Assembly (NCBI GenBank): GCA_942493245.1
Contig: OW818685.1
Location: forward strand, 2,914,001-2,978,000
DNA: 64,000 nt
DNA from: DAOPYU01 sp942493245
GTDB taxonomy: Bacteria > Sumerlaeota > Sumerlaeia > UBA8349
Direction: 5' to 3'
In this document: positions 51,584 to 59,011 of the stretch, one piece after another
Layout: each line of letters begins with the position of its first letter
Position numbering within the stretch: position 1 is the first letter of the stretch
Program-made: the position numbers and the translations under genes
The notes under the pieces: generated by a model
Told to the model about the DNA's origin: nothing
Databases searched by the model: none
What the model saw: only the letters and a program-made list of their open reading frames with translations

Positions 51584-53112
51584 GAAGTCTTCTCTTTTCC
51601 TGTGCGGGTGTTGTCCAGCCATGCGCGGCCCCTGGGGGTGAGACGGTACTTCTGGAGCCGGCTGGTGGGCTTGTCGGGGACGGTCTGTTCGATGAAGCCT
51701 GCGGCGATTAGCGGGTTCAGTACCTGGTTCCTGAACTTGGTGCGGTCAGTCCGCCCGGTCAGAGCCATCAACTGGGTTAAAGCGTTTTCTGTCAGGCATT
51801 TATGGAGTATTGCGACTTGGTGCCGACTGAGTGCCATCCGGGTGCCATCCTCGGGCGTTGCAGTGGATGGCACTTGAGAGATCGCGGGTGTTTGGGGCCG
51901 CCAGAGGGTTTGGACGAATGACCCGGCGTCCTGGCGAAACTCCGGCGCGGACAACCCGGCCTGGGTGCAGAGTGCGATCATGTCGAGAATGCCGGAGCCT
52001 GCCCGCTCGACGAGCCGGGTGAGAAAGAGCGGCTCGGCAATGAGCGGATTATGCGGCACCGAGGCATGAGGGCGACGGAGGGCGGCAAACGTGAGCGAAG
52101 GGGGCAGTTGGCCGGGATTCCAGACCTCGAGCCGGTCGGAAAACAACATGACCTGCACGGAGGCGTTCGAGGCGTAGTCGCGGTGGGCAATGGCATTGAC
52201 AATCGCCTCGGCCACGGCCTCGCGGGGAATTTCGTAGGTGACCGGCGCCTCGTTGCCCCGAGCGCGGGTACCGACGGCGCGGGCGATCTTTCCCATCACA
52301 AAATCAACGGCGTGGTCCACCAGTTCGAAGAGGTCTCCCTTATAGACCTGGTAGGAGGGGATGGGTTTCCGCACCTCGGTCCCGTGAAAGTGGAGGCACT
52401 TGACCTCCGATGAGAGGAGAAAACGCTGGGGCTGGGCGGCAAAGAGAAGAACCGCCGCGTTGCTCGGATGCTCGCCGTCGAGGAGGTTGAGGTGGACCAG
52501 AGCGTCGCGCATGGGGGTGGCGGGGCCGAGGGCGTAGCCTCGGGCTTGCCGGGCGCGGGCAAGGAAAGCGGCGACCTTTTCGTTCGAAATATCCGCAAGC
52601 GTTGCCCCCCGGCAGGCTGCGGCGTCGAAAGGGCCAGTCTGAACGGCGCCCGAACGAACCAGATGCTCGACCAGGCTGGCGTAGAGGCCTGCGGTGAGTT
52701 CCGGAATGCTCGCAAAGCGGCGGCGAATGAGTTGCTGGCCCGCCTGGCGGATGAGGGCCTGCATTTTGGGGTGACGGGCCGTGTCCTCGGCCCCCTTCAG
52801 AAAGATGAGACGGGGCTTTGCCCCTTGTGTGGCGCGGTCGAACTCGCGTTGCGTGGGCGACAGGCCATCCAACCCTTCCGAGCCATAGGTGTTCCCGAAC
52901 AGGCCCACATAGACGGCGCAGCGGTCCACCTCTTCCAGATACACATCGTCGGCGCGGCGGTCCGAGGCTGGCAGATCCTCGAAAAGAAAGACCTCGAAAA
53001 ACTGCCGCAGCAGAGCGTCGCCGTTGATAAAGGCCTTGAGCGCCCGGCGTTCCTCGGCCAATTCCCGCTGGACGCTGGAGACGAAAATGCGGAAACGAGG
53101 GGGGACCGTCAT
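51580..53112 (-). CDS. DUF4062 protein with RecG/AlbA-type ATP-binding domain
   Basis: 510 aa from MTVPPRFRIFVSSVQRELAE, at an ATGA overlap with the helicase. Residues 1-90 form the DUF4062 domain (RIFVSSVQRELAEERRAL, YVGLFGNTYG, SPTQREFDRA), related to TIR/TIR-like sensor folds. The middle (about 200-345) is the RNA-binding/ATPase-like region seen behind AlbA_2 (Schlafen-like) domains, with EAIVNAIAHRDY and VQVMLFSDRLEVWNPG near its end, and then GSGILDM. The C-terminal 100 residues look like a winged helix (RFLxP-type RLTPRGRAWLDN). Proteins of this build recur in defence islands. It likely forms part of the system, or was a cargo embedded in it. Confidence 0.8.
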   Translation of the reverse strand: MTVPPRFRIFVSSVQRELAEERRALKAFINGDALLRQFFEVFLFEDLPASDRRADDVYLEEVDRCAVYVGLFGNTYGSEGLDGLSPTQREFDRATQGAKPRLIFLKGAEDTARHPKMQALIRQAGQQLIRRRFASIPELTAGLYASLVEHLVRSGAVQTGPFDAAACRGATLADISNEKVAAFLARARQARGYALGPATPMRDALVHLNLLDGEHPSNAAVLLFAAQPQRFLLSSEVKCLHFHGTEVRKPIPSYQVYKGDLFELVDHAVDFVMGKIARAVGTRARGNEAPVTYEIPREAVAEAIVNAIAHRDYASNASVQVMLFSDRLEVWNPGQLPPSLTFAALRRPHASVPHNPLIAEPLFLTRLVERAGSGILDMIALCTQAGLSAPEFRQDAGSFVQTLWRPQTPAISQVPSTATPEDGTRMALSRHQVAILHKCLTENALTQLMALTGRTDRTKFRNQVLNPLIAAGFIEQTVPDKPTSRLQKYRLTPRGRAWLDNTRTGKEKTS

Positions 53113-56100
53113 CCTTCGCCTCCGGCCCGCGCGAGCAAGTCGGCAAGGTTGTAGTTGACCGAAGCAACGCCCCAACCGGGTTCGGTATTGAAGAGGTTGC
53201 GCAGGTAGAACGGGCCTTCCACGGCGTCGTCCTCACCCACCAGGACAATGGCGAGGAAAAACTTGTCGGACTGGTTGAGGGCGTAGAGCATTTCGTTTCG
53301 GGTGATGGTCACGGTAGTTGCGCCCTGGACGCGGCCCTTGACTTCGATGTGGCGCGTGTCGGGCTGGTAGCCATTCTGCGCGGGTGGATAGGCGGTGAGA
53401 TCCCAGCCGCACTTGAGCGCCGAGACGTCCTCGACGCGGCAACCCCGAACTTCCTCGGCGCGGCGGACGGCGTTCATGGCGATCCGCTCGATGCGGGCGC
53501 GGGCGGCGGCATCGGCACAGAAAGCGGCCCCCATCGGGACGGGTTCGCCACGCAGGCGGCGGAGCAACCCTGCCGGGACCACCAACGCGCCCCCTAGGGC
53601 GATGGGGGTGCCATTGACCACGTGGCGCATGGCCTTGAGTTCCTTCTTGCGGCTCTCGAGACGGGCTTCCAGGTCGCTGATGGTGCGTCGCATGTTTTCG
53701 AGGTTCAGCCGAACGTCTTTTCCTGAGTCCTGATCGTCCTTGAGGCGTTCCCACCGGTCGCTCCAGAAGGCGATCTCCTTGGTGAGGCGCTCATGGACGG
53801 CGGCGAGGGTTTTGTCCACGTGGGCCATGCGGCGCTCGGCCACTTCCTGATAGTGCTCGGGGACCAGGGTGGAGGCGGCCAGGGCGATGGCGCGTTGCTC
53901 CTGGTCGGCCTTGATCCACGGGGCAGAGAGCAATTCCTGAAGCAACGGAAGGTCGGATGGAGAGAGTGGTTCCAAGTCGAGGTGGGGCGCCCAACCCGCG
54001 AAAGTAGCCTGTCCCTCGGGTGCGACCCGCACAAACTGGAGGCGCTTCGAGAGGGTATGACCGTCGCCCGAACTGATTTCATGGGTCAACAGAAAGAGCA
54101 GAGAGGGCTGATCGCCGTCGTCCAGCGGATCCACCAGCACCGCCCCCTGGCGCAACAGATTGGCGTGCTTTTCGAGGAGGAGGTCGCTCGTTGCCAGCAT
54201 GAGCGGGTGGCCCGGGTGGAGCATGACGGCGAATGCCCAGCCGGGTTTGTCGATCGGACGAACGGCGTCCTTGGTGAAGCAGACGCGCTCGTAACGCTTG
54301 AGCACGGGAGCCAGTTCGCGCCGATTGCGCCCCGTGATGCGCCGGTCGCGCTCGCGGATGGAATCGGGGACATAGGTGATCTCGAAGCGTCCGGTTTCAC
54401 ACGAGTGCATGGCGCCTCCGAGAGAATCGAAGGCTTTCATGAAGAAGGAGCGAACGAAATAGGGTTGAAGCCGCCGGGCCTCGGCTTTTTCCATCTCTTC
54501 CTTGACGGAAAAGAGGTGCTCGGCGCTCAGGGTTTCCTGGGAAAGGGCGTTGCGTTCGAGGATTTCACGAATGTGGTTGCAATCGAATGCGTTTTCGATC
54601 CTTTGTTTCAGCCGGTCGCGCACCTCGGTCTGCTCGCCGTAGCGAATGGCTTCGATCAACAGGTCTTTCAGACTTTCTTCCTCAAAGACTTCTCCGAGAA
54701 CGTCGAACACGCGGCCTTGAAGCGCCTGGCCTTCATTCTCCAGTTTTTTCAACAGGCGGTGATAGACCTCCCCCTCGCGGGTCTCTTTGGCGACGAGGTT
54801 CCAGAGATGGCAGACCTCCTGTTGCCCGATGCGGTGGATGCGGCCAAAGCGCTGTTCCAGACGGTTGGGATTCCAGGGCAGGTCGTAGTTGACCATGAGA
54901 TTGGCATTCTGGAGGTTGACACCTTCCCCTGCGGCATCGGTCGCGACGAGAACCCGCACTTCGGGGTCGGAGCGGAAAAGAGCCTGAAGCCGGATCCGTT
55001 CGTCGCGCTGGGTTCCGCCGTGGATCGTCACAATCGAGTTGTGGTTGCCCAGAACGCCTCCGATTCTATTGTAAAGGTAGTTCAATGTATCGCGGTGCTC
55101 GGTGAAGATGATGATTTTGCGTTGCCGTCCACCGGCGTCGCGCATGTTGGGATTGTTTTGAAGCGTGTGGGAGAGTTCATCCCATTTCCGGTCCATGCCG
55201 GAAGAGACCAGTTCCCTGGCCTGCTGTTCCAGATCCAGGAGGCTGCGGATTTCCACCTCGAGTTCGGTGATCGTGCGGGCGGCAGTGGCTCTGTCCACGA
55301 GTTTTTCTTCGAGGTTTTCCTGCTCTTCCGCCGTCAGATCGTCGTCATCGTCGGGGAGGAAACTGTTGCCATTGTCGGGAAAGTCGCGAAGGGTTTCCGC
55401 GAGCAACTGCTGGCCACGATTACCGATTTTCTCCTGGCGCAACCGCTCTTCCAGGCGTTCCCGACGGCGTTTGAGGGATTGGAAGATGGCCTCGGGACTG
55501 GAGGCCAGGCGCCGCTGGAGGGAGGTGAGGGCGAACCCGACAGAGCCCCGGCGTTGGCCATCGAGCTGGTCGGCCTTGCCCATTTCCTCCCGGACGTACT
55601 GGGTGACCGCCTCGTAGAGAGAGGCCTCGGTGTCGGAGAGTTGGTAGTTGACCGTGTAGGCGCGGCGTTCCGGGAAGAGGGGGGTGCCATCGAACTTGAC
55701 CAGTTCTTCCTTGACCATGCGACGCATGAGGTCGGAGACGTCCACCTTGTGAACGCCATCGCGGAATTTCCCGTAGAAGCGGTCTGAATCGAGCAGCGAC
55801 AGAAAGAGTTGGAAATCGGCCTCTTTGCCATTATGAGGCGTGGCGGTCATGAGCAGGAGGTGGCGCGTGTAGGCGCCGAGTTTCTCCGCGAAGAGGAATC
55901 GCTTGGTTTTGTCCACCTTCTGGCCGTAGAAGGTGGCGGAGAGTTTGTGCGCTTCGTCGAAGACCACCAGATCCCACCCGGCGTTGCAGAGTTTTTCCTG
56001 GTATTCCTCGCTGCGCGTCATCTGGTCCAGGCGGACAATCAGTTGGTCCTGGTCCTCGAAAGGATTGCCGCTCGGAGAAATCAATTCGAGTTCTCTCGAA

Positions 56101-56642
56101 AAGATCCGGAACTCCACTCCAAACTTTTCGTATAATTCGTCGCGCCACTGTTCGGCCAGTTTGCCGGGTGCGACAATCAGAATGCGACGCGCGTCGGCGC
56201 GCATGATGAGTTCGCGGATGTAGAGTCCCGCCATGATGGTCTTGCCCGCGCCGGGATCGTCGGCCAGGACGAAGCGCAGGGGTTGGCGTGGGAGCATGGA
56301 TTCGTACACGGCGGTGATCTGGTGCGGAAGAGGCTCGACGTTTGAGGTGTGGATAGCCATCATCGGGTCGAACAGGAAAGCGAGGTCGATGCGTTTGGCC
56401 TCGATGGCCAGTTTGAAGTCCTCTCCGTTGCCGTCGAATGCCCAGGGGCGTTCCTCTGTGGCGATGTCAAGGCTGGCTTCGTCGGCTCGGCTGATGAGGC
56501 GTTCCTTGATTGTTCCATCGGGGGTCTTGTAGATGACCTGCACCGAACCTTCGGCGATGGGGTCAATCGCAATCAACGTGGCCAAAACAGCAGGTTCAAG
56601 ACCTGTGAGAGTCTGTCCTTTTTTCAGATCTTCCACGCGCAT
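53109..56642 (-). CDS. SNF2/SF2 helicase with C-terminal DUF3883 (H component of defence system)
   Basis: 1177 aa from MRVEDLKKGQTLTGLEP, with GAGGGATCTATCT upstream. Motif I DDPGAGKTIMAG (about 132), motif II VVFDEAHK (about 227), motif III MTATPH, and motif VI QRFGRIHRIGQ (about 600) define a SNF2-like superfamily 2 translocase. A charged insert DDDDDLTAEEQENLEE lies between the lobes. The last 90 residues are DUF3883, with HIEVKG (about 1099), a PD-(D/E)xK-like signature that could give nuclease function. First gene of the seven-gene operon, read from a promoter at 56739-56767. Associated with DUF1156 and DUF499 it forms the helicase-methylase-ATPase (HMA) type of predicted defence system. 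Confidence 0.9.
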   Translation of the reverse strand: MRVEDLKKGQTLTGLEPAVLATLIAIDPIAEGSVQVIYKTPDGTIKERLISRADEASLDIATEERPWAFDGNGEDFKLAIEAKRIDLAFLFDPMMAIHTSNVEPLPHQITAVYESMLPRQPLRFVLADDPGAGKTIMAGLYIRELIMRADARRILIVAPGKLAEQWRDELYEKFGVEFRIFSRELELISPSGNPFEDQDQLIVRLDQMTRSEEYQEKLCNAGWDLVVFDEAHKLSATFYGQKVDKTKRFLFAEKLGAYTRHLLLMTATPHNGKEADFQLFLSLLDSDRFYGKFRDGVHKVDVSDLMRRMVKEELVKFDGTPLFPERRAYTVNYQLSDTEASLYEAVTQYVREEMGKADQLDGQRRGSVGFALTSLQRRLASSPEAIFQSLKRRRERLEERLRQEKIGNRGQQLLAETLRDFPDNGNSFLPDDDDDLTAEEQENLEEKLVDRATAARTITELEVEIRSLLDLEQQARELVSSGMDRKWDELSHTLQNNPNMRDAGGRQRKIIIFTEHRDTLNYLYNRIGGVLGNHNSIVTIHGGTQRDERIRLQALFRSDPEVRVLVATDAAGEGVNLQNANLMVNYDLPWNPNRLEQRFGRIHRIGQQEVCHLWNLVAKETREGEVYHRLLKKLENEGQALQGRVFDVLGEVFEEESLKDLLIEAIRYGEQTEVRDRLKQRIENAFDCNHIREILERNALSQETLSAEHLFSVKEEMEKAEARRLQPYFVRSFFMKAFDSLGGAMHSCETGRFEITYVPDSIRERDRRITGRNRRELAPVLKRYERVCFTKDAVRPIDKPGWAFAVMLHPGHPLMLATSDLLLEKHANLLRQGAVLVDPLDDGDQPSLLFLLTHEISSGDGHTLSKRLQFVRVAPEGQATFAGWAPHLDLEPLSPSDLPLLQELLSAPWIKADQEQRAIALAASTLVPEHYQEVAERRMAHVDKTLAAVHERLTKEIAFWSDRWERLKDDQDSGKDVRLNLENMRRTISDLEARLESRKKELKAMRHVVNGTPIALGGALVVPAGLLRRLRGEPVPMGAAFCADAAARARIERIAMNAVRRAEEVRGCRVEDVSALKCGWDLTAYPPAQNGYQPDTRHIEVKGRVQGATTVTITRNEMLYALNQSDKFFLAIVLVGEDDAVEGPFYLRNLFNTEPGWGVASVNYNLADLLARAGGEG

Positions 56643-56738
56643 AGATAGATCCCTCATCACAGATGATTCACGTGTTTGAAGTTCCGAGAGATAATCTCAA
56701 GGATGGCGAACCGTATCATCACACCGATCACTGCAGGT

Positions 56739-56767
56739 ATATCACTCGACATAGCCAAATTTGTCAA
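56739..56767 (-). promoter_or_regulatory. Predicted promoter of the defence operon
   Basis: Minus-strand TTGACA (56762-56767), 17-base spacer, TGATAT (56739-56744). The -35 is perfect, the -10 weak (TATACC lies two bases further). It points into the helicase gene about 100 bases away. Confidence 0.45.
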
Positions 56768-56890
56768 ACTTTTTTCATGAAAATGTTGCGGAAAAACTAT
56801 CCACCCATTTGAAATAATTCCGAGAAATTCTGAGATGAAACAATGTGGGGCAAGGATCCGATTTCAAGAGAATCCAACATCCCCCCCCAC

Positions 56891-56919
56891 TTGCCAAAAG
56901 CTCAGGAAAGTTTTATACT
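56891..56919 (+). promoter_or_regulatory. Predicted promoter of the integrase
   Basis: TTGCCA (56891-56896), 17-base spacer, TATACT (56914-56919): a good sigma-70 promoter about 70 bases before the chosen integrase start. It is divergent from the defence operon promoter. Confidence 0.65.
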
Positions 56920-56987
56920 GAGCCGCGTAAGGTGACAATTGTGGCAAGTCGGGATCTTGAGTGGTGGGCGCGAAACGGGGGCGGATT

Positions 56988-58088
56988 ATGGAACTGCGCG
57001 AACGAAAGAGCAAGACAGGGACGTCTTCGTACTTTCTGGATTACCGCATCGAGGGGCAGAGGGTGCGTGAACGCATCAAGGGCATCGCGGATCGGAAAAC
57101 GGCTGAACTGTATATGGCAAAACGCCAACTGGAGATTGCGCGTGGAGAGGTCGGACTAGCCACAAATGAAAACCTTTCCATTCACACATGCGTGCAAGCC
57201 TATGTGGCATGGCGGGAACCAGTTACAAAGGAAAGCCATATCAACACCGTCAAGGCTCGGGCGCGGCAGATTGAGGAACACTTCGGGGCAGGAAATCCTG
57301 TCCGCCTCATAGCTGTAACAGCGGTGAACGCCTGGCGGCAGGAATTAAAACGGGCCGGCGAATCGCCTTCCACGATAAACCGTAAGGCGGGTATTCTACG
57401 AGCTGCCATTGCCAAGGCGGTCAAGGATGGGAAACTTTCCAAGAATCCCTTGGAACATTTGGAACGACTTTCGGATGAAAGGCGACCAGTCTGGCGTTGG
57501 CTTCGGGTGAACGAGATTCAAGCGGTACTTGACGTCTTGCGGACTGGGGTAGAAATCGAGATAAAACCGAGAAACCGAAAATCATATAAGATCATGACAG
57601 GGCGTCATGAAAGACTCTATCGTCTGGTTGTTTTTCTCTTGAACACAGGCGCACGAGCGGGCGAGGCGTTGGCGGCACGCTGGGAGGACATAGATTTTGA
57701 GCGGGGCATTCTCACCCTGCACACCACAAAATCGGCAGCACGGGGCGCGAAAGCCAAGCCAAGGCACATTCCCCTAAACGCGGCGGTGCGGGAATTACTG
57801 GAAGGCATGAAGCGAACAAGCGGCCCGATTTTCTACTATCCGAACAACATGACCCGGAATTTCGACCGGGTATGCAAACTTGCCGGGATCGGACATTGTA
57901 GAATTCATGACTTGAGGCATACCTTCGCGAGTCACCTTGCGCTGGCTGGAACTCCCCTGAACACGATCAGGGAACTTCTCGGGCATTCGACTATGACCAT
58001 GACCCTGAGATATGCGCACCTTTCTCCAGAAGTAACGGCAAAGGCGGTTGAGGCCCTGAACTTTGGTGCTTCGAAACAGAGTGCATAG
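56988..58088 (+). CDS. int: Tyrosine recombinase / integrase
   Basis: 366 aa from ATG at 56988 (GGGGGCGGATT upstream; a GTG 27 bases earlier has no ribosome site). An N-terminal arm-binding and SAM-like core-binding region (residues 1-160) is followed by the catalytic domain with Arg in TGARAGEALAARW (about 222), Lys in HTTKSAARG (about 246), HDLRH (about 307-311), GHSTMTMTLRYAH with His and the nucleophile Tyr (about 340). All active-site residues are present. It is the only rightward gene of the element and ends 110 bases before attR, as expected for the recombinase that joins the element to the tRNA-Arg 3' end. Confidence 0.95.
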   Translation: MELRERKSKTGTSSYFLDYRIEGQRVRERIKGIADRKTAELYMAKRQLEIARGEVGLATNENLSIHTCVQAYVAWREPVTKESHINTVKARARQIEEHFGAGNPVRLIAVTAVNAWRQELKRAGESPSTINRKAGILRAAIAKAVKDGKLSKNPLEHLERLSDERRPVWRWLRVNEIQAVLDVLRTGVEIEIKPRNRKSYKIMTGRHERLYRLVVFLLNTGARAGEALAARWEDIDFERGILTLHTTKSAARGAKAKPRHIPLNAAVRELLEGMKRTSGPIFYYPNNMTRNFDRVCKLAGIGHCRIHDLRHTFASHLALAGTPLNTIRELLGHSTMTMTLRYAHLSPEVTAKAVEALNFGASKQSA

Positions 58089-58198
58089 ATAGTTTTCATC
58101 GGGCAAAAGCCGTGTTAATGTTGAGCGGCGGGCACGTCTTGGGCACACGCCATTTCAATAGCCGTTACATAATACTGATATAAGAGGAGATAAATAAT

Positions 58199-58256
58199 AT
58201 AGAGCGCCGGATTCCTAATCCGTAGGCCACCGGTTCAACTCCGGTCGGGGGTACCA
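58199..58256 (+). repeat. attR: 58-bp copy of tRNA-Arg 3' portion
   Basis: Identical to 3925-3982. The sequence upstream is unrelated to a tRNA 5' half, so this is a fragment and not a second gene. TTGGGCACA at 58139-58147, just inside, repeats the candidate arm sites found near attL. Confidence 0.92.
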
Positions 58257-58286
58257 GAAAACAGTGGACTTACGGCTTCTGTTTTC
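58257..58286 (+). terminator. Original tRNA-Arg terminator, now separated from its gene
   Basis: GAAAACAG / CTGTTTTC stem with 14-base loop followed by TCTTCTCCT, starting at the first base after attR. Before integration it stood directly behind tRNA-Arg. The rest of 58287-58474 shows no gene. Confidence 0.6.
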
Positions 58287-58474
58287 TCTTCTCCTACTCC
58301 ACTAGTACCACTCCCCTACTGTGCCTTTTCGATCAACCAACGGCTGATGTTGACAGGAAACTTCTCGATACTGATCCATTTATGCGAAAGACTTCCATCT
58401 GTCAACACCGCCGGTACATCTGTAGATCCAGGTACCTGATTTGCCTCTCCCGACATATTGCCCGAGCGTAGAAA

Positions 58475-58518
58475 ATCGAGGCCGCAGGTCCCTGATGATA
58501 AGGACTCGCGGCCTCGAT
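58475..58518 (-). terminator. Rho-independent terminator of the amt-glnK operon
   Basis: Minus-strand ATCGAGGCCGC / GCGGCCTCGAT perfect 11-bp stem, then TTTTCT. It lies about 70 bases past the glnK stop. Confidence 0.85.
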
Positions 58519-58586
58519 ATATTGCGGAGATTGTCCCCACCCGCGGTCATCTGGATTTCGATAGCCGCAGGGAGGGCTGGCACACT

Positions 58587-58928
58587 CTAACCGATGGCGT
58601 CGTTGCCCGTTTCGCCGGTTCGAATGCGGACACACTCGTCGAGTGTGAGCACGAAAATCTTGCCGTCGCCTATTTTTCCGGTGCGCGCCCCGGCGACAAT
58701 CGCATCGATGGTCGGCTTGACAAACTTCTCGTTGACGGCGATCTCGATACGGATCTTGTTGAGAAGGTTTACCTCCATGTCCACGCCACGGTAGGATTCG
58801 TGGAATCCCTTCTGCTGTCCGCATCCCTGGGCGTTGGCGACCGACATCTTGAACACATCTGCCCTGTACAACTCCCGCTTGACGTCTCCCAACTTGTCTG
58901 GCTGTATGTATGCGATGACCAGTTTCAT
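58587..58928 (-). CDS. glnK: PII nitrogen regulatory protein GlnK/GlnB, lacking the uridylylated Tyr
   Basis: 113 aa. PII hallmarks: MKLVIAYIQPDKLGDVKREL, T-loop ESYRGVDMEVNLLNK, KIRIEIAV, and the C-terminal GDGKIFVLTLDECVRIRTGE. It senses 2-oxoglutarate and ATP/ADP and blocks the ammonium channel. In E. coli the T-loop reads YRGAEY with Tyr51 as the uridylylation site; here that position is Met, so classical GlnD control by Tyr51 is not possible. It lies 83 bases downstream of amt in the same operon, supporting assignment to the GlnK type. Confidence 0.95.
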   Translation of the reverse strand: MKLVIAYIQPDKLGDVKRELYRADVFKMSVANAQGCGQQKGFHESYRGVDMEVNLLNKIRIEIAVNEKFVKPTIDAIVAGARTGKIGDGKIFVLTLDECVRIRTGETGNDAIG

Positions 58929-59011
58929 GATATTTCTCCTTTTCTCCGATTCTACCCTGTTCAGGCTTCTGAGGCGATCTTGATTCTCAGCGTTTGTTCC
59001 GCCTCGGCAAC

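Noticed and set aside
53793..55787. 664-aa plus-strand open frame
   Set aside because: Exact antisense shadow of the helicase gene; it has no recognisable domain, while the minus strand shows all helicase motifs.
43025..56642. BREX or DISARM system
   Set aside because: Methylase and large ATPase recall BREX and the helicase recalls DISARM, but there is no PglZ phosphatase, no DUF1998 protein and no phospholipase D protein in the window. DUF1156 + DUF499 + SNF2/DUF3883 fits the HMA type better.
3925..58256. Complete prophage or conjugative element
   Set aside because: Integrase, primase and antirestriction genes suggest it, but no terminase, portal, capsid, tail, relaxase or type IV secretion gene is visible.
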